Source: Acerihabitans arboris
GTDB taxonomy: Bacteria > Pseudomonadota > Gammaproteobacteria > Enterobacterales > Enterobacteriaceae
Direction of reading: 5' to 3'
Length of the DNA stretch: 64,000 nt
Assembly: GCF_010131535.1 (NCBI RefSeq)
Contig: NZ_WUBS01000001.1
Coordinates: 1 to 64,000, forward strand
Each line of letters opens with the position of its first letter. Positions within the stretch are counted from its first letter, which is position 1. The position numbers and the translations under genes were made by a program. The notes below the pieces were generated by a model. It did not search any database and had not been told where the DNA came from. It worked only from the letters and a program-made list of their open reading frames with translations. Positions 1 to 9,499 of the stretch are shown in pieces.

Positions 1-266
1 CCGTTACCCCACCTACTAGCTAATCCCATCTGGGTTCATCCGATGGCGTGAGGCCCGAAGGTCCCCCACTTTGGTCTTGCGACGTTATGCGGTATTAGCT
101 ACCGTTTCCAGTAGTTATCCCCCGCCATCAGGCAGATCCCCAGACATTACTCACCCGTCCGCCGCTCGCCGGCAAAGTAGCAAGCTACTTTCCGCTGCCG
201 CTCGACTTGCATGTGTTAGGCCTGCCGCCAGCGTTCAATCTGAGCCATGATCAAACTCTTCAATTA
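1..266 (-). rRNA. rrs: 16S ribosomal RNA, 5' portion (partial)
   Basis: Reverse complement of the 16S 5' end. Reading leftward from about 266 it begins AATTGAAGAGTTTGATCATGG and continues through the V1-V2 region; the gene runs off the left edge. It is the first gene of an rrn operon next to clpB, the place of rrnG in E. coli. The exact mature 5' end is set by homology and may be off by one or two bases. Confidence 0.98.
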
Positions 267-365
267 AAAGCTTGATGCTCGAAGATTCATCTGGTTAATC
301 TTTTGAATTAACTGTTTGTTCACTCTTCAAGACTTGGTATTTTTGTGTTTCGATACGGTCTTGTG

Positions 366-404
366 AGTGCCCACACAGATTGTCTGATAAATTGTTAAAG
401 AGCA
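366..404 (-). promoter_or_regulatory. rrn leader with boxA antitermination element
   Basis: On the minus strand the sequence reads TGCTCTTTAACA (393-404), then a conserved leader ending near TGTGTGGGCACT. This is the canonical boxA of enterobacterial rrn leaders, where the NusB/NusE antitermination complex loads. It lies between the P2 promoter and the 16S 5' end. The spacer from 267 to 365 is AT-rich leader removed during rRNA processing. Confidence 0.9.
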
Positions 405-443
405 TGGCCAGCGTGCGTAAATCTCACCTGGCGCGGGTTGCGT

Positions 444-471
444 ATATTACGTTTTCCCGCTGAAGAGTCAA
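444..471 (-). promoter_or_regulatory. rrn P2 promoter
   Basis: Minus strand: -35 TTGACT (466-471), 16 bp spacer, -10 TAATAT (444-449), placed just upstream of boxA. The position and -35 match the constitutive P2 promoters of rrn operons. Confidence 0.8.
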
Positions 472-552
472 GCTTTTATTTGCCCGAACGGGCCGCTGTT
501 CCCTTCCCGACCCGGCATCGCGTTAGCGTTTGTTCCCGGTCAGTGGAGGCGC

Positions 553-620
553 ATTATAGGGACTTTCTCGCAGGTGACAAGGGCTATTTCGAAAAAAAAT
601 CTCAACTGCTCATTATTAGC
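553..620 (-). promoter_or_regulatory. rrn P1 promoter with UP element
   Basis: Minus strand: -35 TTGTCA (575-580), 16 bp spacer, -10 TATAAT (553-558), followed by GCGCCTCCACTGAC, nearly the same as E. coli rrn P1 initiation regions. The A/T-rich stretch 581-620 upstream is a good UP element. P1 is the growth-rate and ppGpp-controlled rRNA promoter. Between 621 and 760 I see no gene; that stretch is where Fis sites would be expected. Confidence 0.88.
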
Positions 621-760
621 GCAAAACGTTAGCAAGCTAATGTTTACCCAGCCCACGCAATGAGCGGCCAAACAACCGTCAAGCCCCGGCACCACAGGGA
701 TTGTGGTGATTAATACTGGTATGGATGCCGGCTATGTTTAAACAGCAGACCGGGCACAAT

Positions 761-802
761 AAAAAAGCCCCGCCGTAGATGAAGTAAACGGCGGGGCTTT
801 TA
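761..802 (-). terminator. Intrinsic terminator downstream of clpB
   Basis: A 10 bp GC-rich stem (766-775 with 789-798) is flanked by A6 on the left and T4 on the right. In the clpB direction the hairpin is followed by a U-run from 766 down to 761. It separates clpB from the rrn promoters. Confidence 0.9.
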
Positions 803-826
803 TTGCCAGGTGATTACAATATCGGC

Positions 827-3400
827 TTATTGCCTGGCCACGATATGGCCGTTTTCCACTTCCAGCCTGATGGGCACACCCGGGATCAGCGTACCGGACA
901 GCATCTGTTGCGACAGCGGGTTTTCAATTTCCTGCTGGATAGCCCGCTTCAACGGCCGGGCGCCATACACCGGATCGAACCCGGCTTCGCTCAGCAGCGC
1001 CAGGGCTTCCGCGCTCAACGTCATGCTGTAACCGCGATCCTCCAGCCGTTTGTACAGGCGCTGCAGTTGGATCTGCGCGATCTCGGCGATATGCTCGCGT
1101 CCCAGCGGATGGAACACCACCACTTCATCGACGCGGTTGATAAACTCCGGACGGAAATGATGGCTGACCACGCCCAGCACCATATCTTTCATTTCCTGAT
1201 AGTTCATTTGGCCGAACCGTTCCTGGATAACGTCGGACCCCAGGTTGGAGGTCATGATCACCACCGTATTGCGGAAATCCACCGTGCGTCCCTGGCCATC
1301 GGTCAGTCGCCCGTCGTCCAGCACCTGCAGCAGAATGTTGAACACATCGGGATGCGCCTTTTCGATTTCATCGAGCAGGATGACCGAATAGGGGCGGCGG
1401 CGAACGGCTTCCGTGAGATAGCCGCCTTCCTCATAACCGACATATCCCGGAGGCGCGCCCACCAAACGCGAGACGGAGTGCTTCTCCATAAATTCCGACA
1501 TATCGATACGCACCATGGCGTCGTCGCTGTTAAACAGGAATGTCGCCAATGCCTTGCACAGTTCGGTTTTACCTACCCCGGTCGGGCCGAGGAACATGAA
1601 CGAGCCTATGGGCCGGTTGGGATCCGCCAATCCGGCGCGGCTGCGCCTGATGGCATTGGACACAGCCTCCACCGCCTCGTTCTGGCCGATGACCCGCTGA
1701 TGCAGGTCATGCTCCATGCGCACCAGTTTTTCGCGTTCACTCTCAAGCATGCGCGATACCGGAATACCGGTCCAGCGCGCCAGGACTTCGGCGATTTCGA
1801 CATCGGTTACCCGGTTGCGCAGCAGGCGCATGGTTTTACCTTCCGCCTGGGACGCCGCCGCCAGCTGTTTTTCCAGCTCGGGGATCTTGCCGTACTGCAA
1901 TTCGGACATGCGCGCCAAATCGCCCACCCGCCTGGCCTGCTCGATGGAAAGCTTCGCCTGTTCCAGTTCCGCCTTCAGGGATTGGGTGCCGGAAAGCGAG
2001 GCTTTTTCGGCTTTCCATTCTTCTTCCAGCTCGGAGTAATCCCGTTCCTTTTGCGACAGCTCGCTTTCCAGCATTTCCAGCCGTTTGATGCTGGCATCGT
2101 CGGACTCCTTCTTCAGCGCCTGCTGCTCCAGCTTGAGCTGGATAATGCGCCGCTCAAGACGGTCCAGCGCCTCGGGTTTGGAGTCGATCTGGATACGGAT
2201 GCTGGCAGCCGCTTCATCAATCAGATCGATAGCCTTGTCAGGCAGTTGCCGGTCGGAAATATAGCGATGGGACAGCGTCGCCGCGGCGACGATGGCCGGG
2301 TCGGTAATCTGCACATGGTGATGCAGCTCATAGCGTTCCTTCAGCCCGCGCAGGATGGCAATGGTATCCTCCACGCTCGGCTCGGCGACGAACACTTTCT
2401 GGAACCGGCGCTCCAGCGCGGCGTCTTTTTCGATATACTGCCGGTATTCATTCAGGGTAGTGGCGCCGACGCAATGTAGTTCGCCGCGCGCCAGGGCCGG
2501 TTTGAGCATATTGCCCGCATCCATCGCCCCGTCGGCTTTACCGGCGCCGACCATGGTATGCAGTTCGTCAATAAACAGGATGATGTGGCCTTCCTGCTTC
2601 GACAAATCGTTCAGCACCCCTTTCAGGCGCTCCTCGAACTCCCCGCGGTATTTAGCCCCCGCCACCAGCGACCCCATATCCAGCGACAGCACCCGGCTGT
2701 TTTTCATGCCTTCGGGCACTTCGCCGTTAATGATGCGCTGCGCCAGTCCCTCGACGATGGCGGTTTTACCCACCCCCGGTTCGCCGATTAACACCGGATT
2801 ATTTTTGGTACGACGCTGCAAGACCTGGATTGTGCGGCGGATTTCCTCGTCGCGGCCGATAACCGGGTCCAGCTTGCCGAGTTCCGCCCGCTCGGTCAGG
2901 TCGATAGTGTATTTTTTTAATGCCTGCCGTTGGTCTTCGGCACCTTGATCGTTCACGTTATCCCCGCCCCGCATTTGCTCAATGGCGTGGGTTATTTTTT
3001 CCGCGCTCGCGCCGGCTGATTTTAACAAGTCCGCCAGGGTGCCGCGCGAATCGAGCGCCGCCACCACGAACAGTTCGGATGAGATAAAACTATCGGCGCG
3101 CTTTTGCGCCAGTTTATCGCACAGGTTCAGTACCCGGACTAAATCCGCGGACGGTTGCACATCCCCGCCGGTGCCTTCTACCTGGGGCAGGCGCTCGATG
3201 GCCTTTTCGATTTCGGTGCGCAGCGGGCCGGGGTTGATGCCGGCGGATTGCAGCAAAGGACGCACGGTGCCGCCTTCCTGGTTCAGCAAGGCCTGCATGA
3301 CGTGAAGAGGTTCGATAAACTGATTGTCGCGCCCAAGCGCAAGTGACTGAGCGTCGGCGAGGGCAAGCTGGAATTTATTGGTAAGACGATCCAAGCGCAT
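827..3400 (-). CDS. clpB: ClpB ATP-dependent disaggregase
   Basis: Hsp100 AAA+ disaggregase that works with DnaK/DnaJ/GrpE in the cytoplasm to pull proteins out of heat-induced aggregates. The product is 857 aa, as in E. coli. It has the N-terminal Clp_N repeat domain (1-145), NBD1 with Walker A GEPGVGKT near 206-213, the M-domain coiled coil (about 400-530), and NBD2 with Walker A GPTGVGKT near 605-612. The start is set at ATG 3400 ([10 protein letters not shown]) because it matches the family N-terminus and follows GGGAGGAGTT; seven in-frame codons upstream have no such support. A heat-shock type promoter lies upstream. Standalone gene followed by a strong terminator. Confidence 0.98.
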   Translation of the reverse strand: MRLDRLTNKFQLALADAQSLALGRDNQFIEPLHVMQALLNQEGGTVRPLLQSAGINPGPLRTEIEKAIERLPQVEGTGGDVQPSADLVRVLNLCDKLAQKRADSFISSELFVVAALDSRGTLADLLKSAGASAEKITHAIEQMRGGDNVNDQGAEDQRQALKKYTIDLTERAELGKLDPVIGRDEEIRRTIQVLQRRTKNNPVLIGEPGVGKTAIVEGLAQRIINGEVPEGMKNSRVLSLDMGSLVAGAKYRGEFEERLKGVLNDLSKQEGHIILFIDELHTMVGAGKADGAMDAGNMLKPALARGELHCVGATTLNEYRQYIEKDAALERRFQKVFVAEPSVEDTIAILRGLKERYELHHHVQITDPAIVAAATLSHRYISDRQLPDKAIDLIDEAAASIRIQIDSKPEALDRLERRIIQLKLEQQALKKESDDASIKRLEMLESELSQKERDYSELEEEWKAEKASLSGTQSLKAELEQAKLSIEQARRVGDLARMSELQYGKIPELEKQLAAASQAEGKTMRLLRNRVTDVEIAEVLARWTGIPVSRMLESEREKLVRMEHDLHQRVIGQNEAVEAVSNAIRRSRAGLADPNRPIGSFMFLGPTGVGKTELCKALATFLFNSDDAMVRIDMSEFMEKHSVSRLVGAPPGYVGYEEGGYLTEAVRRRPYSVILLDEIEKAHPDVFNILLQVLDDGRLTDGQGRTVDFRNTVVIMTSNLGSDVIQERFGQMNYQEMKDMVLGVVSHHFRPEFINRVDEVVVFHPLGREHIAEIAQIQLQRLYKRLEDRGYSMTLSAEALALLSEAGFDPVYGARPLKRAIQQEIENPLSQQMLSGTLIPGVPIRLEVENGHIVARQ

Positions 3401-3437
3401 AACTCCTCCCATATTGGTCAAAATTGCTACTGGAGAT

Positions 3438-3466
3438 TAAATAAGGTCGTTTATTTAAAATTCAAG
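3438..3466 (-). promoter_or_regulatory. Candidate sigma-32 promoter of clpB
   Basis: Minus strand CTTGAA (3461-3466), 14 bp, CCTTATTTA (3438-3446). This resembles the heat-shock consensus CTTGAAA-N13-15-CCCCATnTA, with the -10 box imperfect. clpB is a known RpoH regulon gene. The assignment rests on spacing and position only. Confidence 0.55.
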
Positions 3467-3530
3467 GATATTTCGCCAATATAGTTGGGAGATACCTGCT
3501 ATCCGCCATGGACCGTCTTGGTGAAAGAGA

Positions 3531-4262
3531 TTATATCAGCCAGACCAAAGTTGCCATACGTCCGGTAACTCCATCGCGCCGATAGGAGAAATATGATGCC
3601 GCGTCGGTCACCGTGCAGCGATCTCCGCCATAAACGAACCCTACTCCGGCGGCCTGTAGCCGCAATCGGGCCAGGTGGCAGATGTCGGCAAAATATTTTT
3701 CACCGTGCGGGCTAAAAGCCTCGGCAGCCTGAGGATCGTGGGCGACAAACGCCGCCTTGACCTCGGGACCGACTTCAAACGCCGCCGGGCCGATGGCCGG
3801 GCCAAGCCAGGCCATGACCGAGCCGGGGTCGGCCTGGAACGCCGCCAGCGTCTTTTCCAGGATGCCGGCGCATAAACCGCGCCAGCCGGCATGGGCCGCC
3901 GCCACTTCCCTGCCCGCCCGGTCGCACAACAGCACCGGCAGGCAGTCGGCGGTCATGATGGCGCAGACCTGGCCGGGCTGGCGCGTATAGACCGCGTCGG
4001 CCCGGTTTGGCGTCCGCGCAGCCCCGGTAAGCGTCACCACGTCGGTGCCGTGCACCTGCTGCAGCCAGCGCGGCGCGGCGGGCAGCCCCGCCAGCGCAGC
4101 CAGCCGCCGGCGGTTTTCCGCCACCGCATCCGGGCGGTCCCCGACATGGTCCCCCAGGTTAAGCGAGCCATACGGCGGGCGGCTTACCCCGCCCAGCCGG
4201 GTGGTTGAGCAGGCCCTGACATTACCCGGCGCGGGCCAGTCAGGCACAATCAGCCGGCTCAT
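3531..4262 (-). CDS. pgeF: PgeF (YfiH), purine nucleoside phosphorylase/polyphenol oxidase family
   Basis: Cytoplasmic multicopper-oxidoreductase-like family protein, earlier called laccase-domain YfiH. Members act on purine nucleosides, and E. coli PgeF helps peptidoglycan editing by hydrolysing wrongly made UDP-MurNAc-Ser. Length is 243 aa, as in E. coli. Metal ligands H71 (QVHGTD), C107 (TADC) and H124 (HAGWRG) are present. The start codon lies 4 bp after the rluD stop, so rluD and pgeF are co-transcribed and probably translationally coupled. The function of this exact protein is by homology. Confidence 0.95.
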   Translation of the reverse strand: MSRLIVPDWPAPGNVRACSTTRLGGVSRPPYGSLNLGDHVGDRPDAVAENRRRLAALAGLPAAPRWLQQVHGTDVVTLTGAARTPNRADAVYTRQPGQVCAIMTADCLPVLLCDRAGREVAAAHAGWRGLCAGILEKTLAAFQADPGSVMAWLGPAIGPAAFEVGPEVKAAFVAHDPQAAEAFSPHGEKYFADICHLARLRLQAAGVGFVYGGDRCTVTDAASYFSYRRDGVTGRMATLVWLI

Positions 4263-4266
4263 GGTG

Positions 4267-5241
4267 TTACTCCATCCGATCGTTAAACATCTCGGTATCC
4301 GCCTGCATCGCGGCGATCAAATCCACCATATCCTGCGGCAGCGGCGCATGCCACTCCATTTCGATGGACGTGATCGGATGATACAAACGCAGCATGGTGG
4401 CATGGAGCGCCTGGCGATCGAAGCCGCGCAGCAGCTCGACAAAGGCGTCGGATGCACCTTTTGGCGGGCGCGGGCGACCGCCGTATAAAGGATCGCCCAC
4501 CAGCGGGTGGTTGATATGCGCCATATGGACCCGAATCTGATGGGTCCGACCCGTCTCAAGCCGCAGCCGCAGCCGGGTATGGGCACGGAAATGCTCCATA
4601 ATCCGATAATGGGTTACCGCGGGCTTGCCCATGGGATGCACCGCCATATGGGTACGCTTGCTGGGATGACGGGAAATCGGCTGCTCCACCGTGCCGCCGG
4701 CGGTCATGTTGCCGATGGCCACCGCTTCATATTCACGGGTAATTTCACGCGCCTGCAAGGATTCCACCAGCCGGGTTTGCGCCGGCACCGTCTTGGCGAC
4801 CACCATCAGGCCGGTGGTGTCCTTATCCAGGCGATGGACGATGCCGGCCCGGGGAACTTCGGCAATGGCCGGATAATAGTGTAGCAACGCGTTCAGTATG
4901 GTGCCGTCGGCGTTGCCCGCGCCGGGGTGTACCACTAAATCCCGGGGTTTGTTCAGGACGATGATATCGTCGTCTTCATAGACGATGTTCAAGTCGATAT
5001 CCTGCGCCGCCCAGCGGGTATCTTCTTCAAGAATCGCATCGATTTCAATGGATTCGCCCCCCAACACTTTTTCCTTCGGGGTTGCGGCGACCTGCCCGTT
5101 AATCCGGACCCGGCTATCAAGGATCCAGACTTTTATGCGCGATCTGGAATAATCAGGGAACATTTCGGCCAAAGCCTGATCTAAACGTTGCCCGAGTTGT
5201 GATTCATTCACCACACCGGTGAGTAGTAGTTGTTGTGCCAT
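4267..5241 (-). CDS. rluD: 23S rRNA pseudouridine(1911/1915/1917) synthase RluD
   Basis: Makes three pseudouridines in helix 69 of 23S rRNA, needed for proper 50S assembly. The 324 aa product has an N-terminal S4-like RNA-binding domain (about 18-75) and the RsuA/RluD catalytic domain with HRLDKDTTG and catalytic Asp139. I chose ATG 5241 (MAQQLLLTG) because it lines up with the E. coli start; an open frame continues 67 codons further upstream but runs into the divergent bamD region and lacks family similarity. It is divergent from bamD and upstream of pgeF, the conserved arrangement. Confidence 0.97.
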   Translation of the reverse strand: MAQQLLLTGVVNESQLGQRLDQALAEMFPDYSRSRIKVWILDSRVRINGQVAATPKEKVLGGESIEIDAILEEDTRWAAQDIDLNIVYEDDDIIVLNKPRDLVVHPGAGNADGTILNALLHYYPAIAEVPRAGIVHRLDKDTTGLMVVAKTVPAQTRLVESLQAREITREYEAVAIGNMTAGGTVEQPISRHPSKRTHMAVHPMGKPAVTHYRIMEHFRAHTRLRLRLETGRTHQIRVHMAHINHPLVGDPLYGGRPRPPKGASDAFVELLRGFDRQALHATMLRLYHPITSIEMEWHAPLPQDMVDLIAAMQADTEMFNDRME

Positions 5242-5371
5242 ATGCAGCTTCTTCGTTATCGTTGGGTTTTCACGGCAATGCCGTTTAGAATAATATGCTA
5301 TTGTAGCTGGTCTCATTCGGGAGCTTAACGGACAGTCTCCCGGAATAACACTCGAGGATAAGCAAAACGTC

Positions 5372-6103
5372 ATGATGCGTATGAAATATCTGGTGGCAGC
5401 AGCCACATTGAGCCTGATGCTGGTCGGTTGTTCCAGTTCCAAGGATGCCGTTCCGGATAATCCGCCCGCCGAGATTTATGCGTCCGCGCAGCTCAAATTG
5501 CAGGACGGCAACTATAAGGGAGCCATCAAGGAACTGGAAGCACTGGATAACCGCTATCCGTTCGGTCCCTATGCGCAGCAGGTTCAGCTTGATTTGATTT
5601 ATGCCTATTATAAATCGGCGGATCTCACTTTAGCCCAAGCCTCGATCGATCGTTTCCTCCGCCTGAATCCGACGCATCCAAACGTCGATTATGTCCTCTA
5701 TATGCGTGGCCTGACAGATATGGCGCTGGATGACAGCGCATTGCAAGGGTTCTTCGGCGTGGATCGTTCCGACCGCGACCCGGAGCATGCCCGCGCGGCC
5801 TTTCGTGATTTTACGCAACTGGTTCGCGGCTATCCGAACAGCCAGTATGCCACGGATGCCAGCAAACGTCTGGTTTATCTGAAGGATCGCCTGGCCAAAT
5901 ATGAGCTGGCCGTCGTTCAGTTTTACACCAAACGCGGCGCCTACGTTGCGGTGGTTAACCGGGTCGAGCAGATGCTGCGCGATTACCCGGACGCGCAGGC
6001 TACCCGGGACGCGTTGCCCCTGATGCAAAACGCCTATCGGCAGCTGCAGCTGCAGGGCCAGGCTGACAAGGTGGCAAAAATTATCAGCATCAACCCGGCC
6101 TGA
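5372..6103 (+). CDS. bamD: Outer membrane assembly lipoprotein BamD
   Basis: Essential lipoprotein of the BAM complex, which inserts beta-barrel proteins into the outer membrane. Length 243 aa. The signal peptide ends in a lipobox LVGC with acylated Cys20. Five TPR-type helical repeats fill the mature part, including the family motifs [10 protein letters not shown] and [15 protein letters not shown] 5372 matches the family N-terminus ([14 protein letters not shown]) and has GAGGATAAG upstream. It is divergent from rluD, the standard arrangement, and followed by its own terminator. Confidence 0.98.
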   Translation: MMRMKYLVAAATLSLMLVGCSSSKDAVPDNPPAEIYASAQLKLQDGNYKGAIKELEALDNRYPFGPYAQQVQLDLIYAYYKSADLTLAQASIDRFLRLNPTHPNVDYVLYMRGLTDMALDDSALQGFFGVDRSDRDPEHARAAFRDFTQLVRGYPNSQYATDASKRLVYLKDRLAKYELAVVQFYTKRGAYVAVVNRVEQMLRDYPDAQATRDALPLMQNAYRQLQLQGQADKVAKIISINPA

Positions 6104-6129
6104 TACCCTTATCACCCGGTATAAAATCT

Positions 6130-6154
6130 CGGTAGCTTAGGCTACCGTTTTTTT
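6130..6154 (+). terminator. Intrinsic terminator of bamD
   Basis: CGGTAGC-TTAG-GCTACCG stem-loop (6130-6147) followed by T7 (6148-6154), 27 bp after the bamD stop. Confidence 0.93.
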
Positions 6155-6418
6155 GTCTGTGGCCGGCGTGGGCGAAATTAAATTCCGCGGCAACATGTCA
6201 CTGGAAACGGGCAAGGGCCGCCAGTGGACATTGCGGGAAGGCATAGCATGGAAGATGACGCGACGGAATGTTTGGGGAAGAAAAAACGGTGGGGACAGAG
6301 CCAAAAAGCCTGACTTATCCAGTCAATAATGCCCCATTCGACCACAACACTCAAGCCTTGTTCCCCCTTTCCTGCACGAGTGTTACAAAACCTGTGATCG
6401 CTCACGCAACCCCAAAAA
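6155..6418. other. Intergenic stretch between bamD terminator and raiA promoter
   Basis: No gene is convincing here. A 75-codon minus-strand frame (6178-6405, GTG start) has a few protein-like stretches (GLSVVVEWGIIDW, AFWLCPH) and could be a decayed fragment. I recognise no family, and it has no clear ribosome binding site. Confidence 0.4.
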
Positions 6419-6468
6419 ATAAGTGATGGAAATCACACTTTTCAGTGATTCTGGAGGTATGCTTAAAT
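6419..6468 (+). promoter_or_regulatory. Candidate CRP site and extended -10 promoter of raiA
   Basis: GTGA-TGGAAA-TCAC (6423-6436) has the half-sites and 6 bp spacing of a CRP operator. Downstream, TG-C-TTAAAT (6460-6468) resembles an extended -10. The centre-to-start distance is about -45, a little long for class II activation at -41.5. Control of raiA by cAMP-CRP at growth arrest fits its role, but the exact site is inferred. Confidence 0.45.
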
Positions 6469-6501
6469 TACGTAGACGGAAACAGGTAGAGAGGTAGTGA
6501 T

Positions 6502-6837
6502 ATGATTATCAATATTACCAGTAAGCAAATGGACATTACTCCGGCCATTCGTCAACATGCGGAAGAACGCTTGGCCAAGCTTGCCAAATGGCAGACCCAG
6601 CTGATAAATCCTCATATAATCCTCTCCAAGCAACCTCAGGGTTTTGTGGCCGATGCCACGCTTAACACGCCTAACGGGCAATTAGTCGCCAGCGCCAGCA
6701 ACCAGGATATGTATGTTGCCATCAACGAACTGATTGCCAAGCTGGAACGCCAGCTCAATAAGGTACAGCATAAAGGCGAAGCCCGCCGCGCAGCGGAATG
6801 CGTCAAGACCGCCGCCACGAATATTGTCGAAGAATAG
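6502..6837 (+). CDS. raiA: Ribosome-associated inhibitor RaiA (YfiA)
   Basis: Short hibernation factor of the HPF/YfiA family. It binds the 30S subunit between the A and P sites, stabilises 70S ribosomes and blocks initiation in stationary phase and cold shock. Length 111 aa (E. coli 113) with a beta-alpha-beta-beta-beta-alpha fold. The hallmark segments [13 protein letters not shown] and [16 protein letters not shown] are intact, and the acidic tail is shorter than in E. coli. The start at ATG 6502 follows GAGAGGTAG. Monocistronic with its own terminator. Confidence 0.97.
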   Translation: MIINITSKQMDITPAIRQHAEERLAKLAKWQTQLINPHIILSKQPQGFVADATLNTPNGQLVASASNQDMYVAINELIAKLERQLNKVQHKGEARRAAECVKTAATNIVEE

Positions 6838-6908
6838 CTGACCTACCGCCGGGCTGATCGTCCCCGGCCGGTCAGCCGGCAGGCCTGAATTTTCATCACA
6901 CCCGATAT

Positions 6909-6932
6909 AACGCGCCATAACGGCGCGTTTTA
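6909..6932 (+). terminator. Intrinsic terminator of raiA
   Basis: AACGCGCC-ATAAC-GGCGCGTT stem-loop (6909-6929) running into TTTTAT. It lies just before the pheL promoter. Confidence 0.85.
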
Positions 6933-6934
6933 TA

Positions 6935-6963
6935 TTGACAGAATGAAAAGCCAGCGGTTACTG
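6935..6963 (+). promoter_or_regulatory. pheLA promoter
   Basis: -35 TTGACA (6935-6940), 17 bp spacer, -10 TTACTG (6958-6963), about 30 bp before the leader peptide gene. The -35 is perfect and the -10 weak. Confidence 0.6.
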
Positions 6964-6994
6964 TAAGCCTCCGAATAACCACAAAGCTGATACC

Positions 6995-7042
6995 ATGCAT
7001 ACCACTCCGTTTTTCTTCGCCTTCTTTTTTATCTTCCCCTGA
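6995..7042 (+). CDS. pheL: pheA leader peptide PheL
   Basis: Fifteen-residue peptide [15 protein letters not shown] with seven Phe codons, nearly the same as E. coli PheL ([15 protein letters not shown]). The ribosome's progress over the Phe codons senses charged tRNA-Phe and decides whether the downstream attenuator hairpin forms. It sits between the pheA promoter and attenuator. Too short for routine gene callers but unmistakable. Confidence 0.97.
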   Translation: [15 protein letters not shown]

Positions 7043-7090
7043 ACGGGAGGCTGGTCGTCATATGAGAAAGAATACGAAGACGAACAAAAA

Positions 7091-7118
7091 AGCCTCCTGA
7101 CAACAGGGGGCTTTTTTT
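7091..7118 (+). terminator. pheA attenuator
   Basis: A 9 bp hairpin (7091-7099 with 7104-7112) is followed by T7. It is the transcription attenuator between pheL and pheA: termination with ample Phe-tRNA, read-through when ribosomes stall in pheL. Confidence 0.92.
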
Positions 7119-7145
7119 ATGACAGATTGAAAGGTAGCTAACAAC

Positions 7146-8303
7146 ATGAGCGACAACCCATTATTGGCACTGCGCGAACGCATCAGCGCGCTGGATTTAA
7201 AGCTGTTATCACTGCTGGCGGAAAGACGCGAGCTGGCGCTTGACGTCGCGCGCAGCAAATTAACCACCCATCGCCCTATCCGTGATAAGGAACGTGAACG
7301 GATTTTGCTGGAACACCTGGTCACTGAAGGTAAAAAGTTGAACCTGGACGGATTTTATGTGACGCGGCTTTTCCAGTTGATTATCGAGGATTCGGTGCTG
7401 ACCCAGCAGGCGCTGCTGCAATCGAATCTGAACCAGACCCTGGAGCGCTCGGCGCGCATCGCGTTCCTGGGGCCAAAAGGTTCATATTCCCACCTGGCCG
7501 CCCGGCAATACGGCGCGCGTTATTTCGACCAGGTGGTGGAGTGCGGTTGCCAAAAGTTTCCGGACATCATCCAGATGGTGGAAACCGGCCAGGCCGACTA
7601 CGGCGTGCTGCCGATTGAAAACAGCAGCTCCGGTTCCATTAACGACGTCTATGACCTGCTGCAGCATACCAATTTGTCGTTGGTGGGTGAGCTGACCAAT
7701 CCCATCGATCACTGCATGCTGGTGACCGGCGAGAGCAGTATCGACCAGATAGAAGTGGTGTATAGCCATCCGCAGCCGTTCCAGCAGTGCAGCCAGTTTA
7801 TTAGCCGTTACCCGCACTGGAAGATTGAGTATTGTGAAAGCACCGCCGCCGCCATGGAAAAAGTGGCGGCGCTGAACTCGCCCCATGCGGCGGCGCTGGG
7901 CAGCGGTCCGGGCGGCGCGCTGTACGGCCTGCAGGTGCTGGAGCACAACCTGGCCAACCAGCAGCAAAACGAGACCCGCTTTATCGTGCTGGCGCGCAAG
8001 GCAATCGAGGTGTCGGAGCAGGTGCCGGCCAAGACTACCCTGATCATGGCCACCGGCCAGCAGTCCGGCGCGCTGGTGGAAGCGCTGCTGGTATTGCGCG
8101 AACAGGGTATCGTGATGACCAGGCTGGAGTCGCGGCCGATTTACGGCAATCCGCGCGAAGAGATGTTTTACATCGACGTGCAGGCCAATTTACGCAGCGC
8201 GCCTATGCAAAAGGCCCTGGCGGGGTTACAGGCCATTACCCGGTCGCTGAAAGTACTGGGCTGTTACCCATCGGAAAACGTGGTGCCGGTCGATCCGGAA
8301 TAA
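7146..8303 (+). CDS. pheA: Bifunctional chorismate mutase/prephenate dehydratase PheA
   Basis: Converts chorismate to prephenate and then phenylpyruvate, the committed steps of phenylalanine synthesis. Length 385 aa (E. coli 386). An AroQ chorismate mutase domain (1-95) is followed by the prephenate dehydratase domain (about 105-285, with the TRF motif in NETRFIV) and a C-terminal ACT regulatory domain with GALV and ESRP motifs for Phe feedback inhibition. Expression is under pheL attenuation. It is convergent with tyrA. Confidence 0.98.
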   Translation: MSDNPLLALRERISALDLKLLSLLAERRELALDVARSKLTTHRPIRDKERERILLEHLVTEGKKLNLDGFYVTRLFQLIIEDSVLTQQALLQSNLNQTLERSARIAFLGPKGSYSHLAARQYGARYFDQVVECGCQKFPDIIQMVETGQADYGVLPIENSSSGSINDVYDLLQHTNLSLVGELTNPIDHCMLVTGESSIDQIEVVYSHPQPFQQCSQFISRYPHWKIEYCESTAAAMEKVAALNSPHAAALGSGPGGALYGLQVLEHNLANQQQNETRFIVLARKAIEVSEQVPAKTTLIMATGQQSGALVEALLVLREQGIVMTRLESRPIYGNPREEMFYIDVQANLRSAPMQKALAGLQAITRSLKVLGCYPSENVVPVDPE

Positions 8304-8330
8304 ACAACGCGCAGCAATACAAACCCCAAA

Positions 8331-8355
8331 AGGGCCGCGCAATACGGCCCTTTTT
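8331..8355 (+). terminator. Terminator between convergent pheA and tyrA
   Basis: AGGGCCG stem (8331-8337 with 8345-8351) followed by T5. On the minus strand an imperfect T-run follows, so it probably also serves tyrA. Confidence 0.85.
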
Positions 8356-8371
8356 ACTGTCCGGATGGTGG

Positions 8372-9493
8372 TTATCTGCGGATATCATTGGCCTGGCGCA
8401 GCAGCATGCGGCTTTCCACCAGGAAGCTTTGGGCGTAGCTGCCGAACCACTGTTCGATCTTTTTAAAGCGGGCGATAAAGGCTTGTTTATCCCCCTGCTC
8501 CAGCAGCGTAATAGCCTCGCCAAAGCGCTGGTAATAACGCTTAATCAGCGCCAAGTTGCTTTCCGATGACATGATGATATCCGCGTATAGTTGCGGATCC
8601 TGGGCAAATAAGCGCCCGATCATCGCCAGTTCCAGGCGGTAAATCGGCGACGACAGGGCCAGCAGCTGCTCCAGCTCGACATTCTCCTCCGCCAGATGCA
8701 TGCCGTAGGCAAAGGTGGCGAAGTGGCGCAGCGCCTGGATAAACGCCATATTCTGGTCGTGCTCCACCGCGCTGGTGCGATGCAGGCGGGCGCCCCATAC
8801 CTGGATTTGCTCCAGCAGCCATTGATAGGCCTCGGGCTGGCGGCCGTCGCAGTACACCACCACCTGCTTGGCCAGGCTACCGCTGTCGGGACCGAACATC
8901 GGATGCAATCCCAGCACCGGCCCATTATGGGCGGCCAGCATCGCCTGCAGCGGCGCGTTTTTTATCGACGCCAGATCCAGCAGGATGCAATCCTCCGGCA
9001 GCGGCGGCAGCCGCTCGATTACCTCAACGGTAAGGTGGATCGGCACACTGACAATCACCATGCCGGCATCCGCCAGCAGTTCTTTCGCCTGCGGCCAGTC
9101 TTCCTGCTCGAGGATCCTGACCTGATAACCGGATAACAGCAGCATTTTTTCAAACAGCCTGCCCATCTGGCCGCGCCCGCCGATTATCACCACCGGCCGC
9201 AGCTGCGGACAGAGGGTCTTGAAGCCTTTGTCATTTTCGCTGGAATAAGACTCGCGCATCACGCGTCTTAGCACATCTTCAATCAAATCGGGCGGCACGC
9301 CCTGGGCCACCGCCTCGTCCCGGCGCGACGCCAGCATGGCCGCCTCGCGATCGGGCGCGTAAATGGGCAGGCCGTAACGGCTTTTGACCTCCCCCACCTC
9401 GGCCACCAGATGCAGGCGCCGGGCCAGCAAGGTCAGCAGGGCTTTATCGACTTCGTCAATCTGATCCCGTAATGCGTGAAGCTCCGTTACCAT
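8372..9493 (-). CDS. tyrA: Bifunctional chorismate mutase/prephenate dehydrogenase TyrA
   Basis: Makes 4-hydroxyphenylpyruvate from chorismate in tyrosine synthesis. Length 373 aa, as in E. coli. An N-terminal AroQ chorismate mutase domain (1-90) is fused to the NAD-dependent prephenate dehydrogenase domain with the nucleotide-binding GGRGQMG motif near 104-110 and the substrate segment GLHPMFGPD. It begins 6 bp after the aroF stop, so aroF-tyrA is an operon, in E. coli repressed by TyrR with tyrosine. Confidence 0.98.
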   Translation of the reverse strand: MVTELHALRDQIDEVDKALLTLLARRLHLVAEVGEVKSRYGLPIYAPDREAAMLASRRDEAVAQGVPPDLIEDVLRRVMRESYSSENDKGFKTLCPQLRPVVIIGGRGQMGRLFEKMLLLSGYQVRILEQEDWPQAKELLADAGMVIVSVPIHLTVEVIERLPPLPEDCILLDLASIKNAPLQAMLAAHNGPVLGLHPMFGPDSGSLAKQVVVYCDGRQPEAYQWLLEQIQVWGARLHRTSAVEHDQNMAFIQALRHFATFAYGMHLAEENVELEQLLALSSPIYRLELAMIGRLFAQDPQLYADIIMSSESNLALIKRYYQRFGEAITLLEQGDKQAFIARFKKIEQWFGSYAQSFLVESRMLLRQANDIRR

Positions 9494-9499
9494 AGGCTC

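Noticed and set aside
803-2479. 558-codon open frame antisense to clpB
   Set aside because: Shadow of the GC-rich clpB codons on the other strand; His/Gln/Arg-rich composition, no family similarity, no ribosome binding site.
6395-6415. CRP site at TGTGATCGCTCACG
   Set aside because: Half-sites are only 4 bp apart instead of 6; the site at 6423-6436 fits better.
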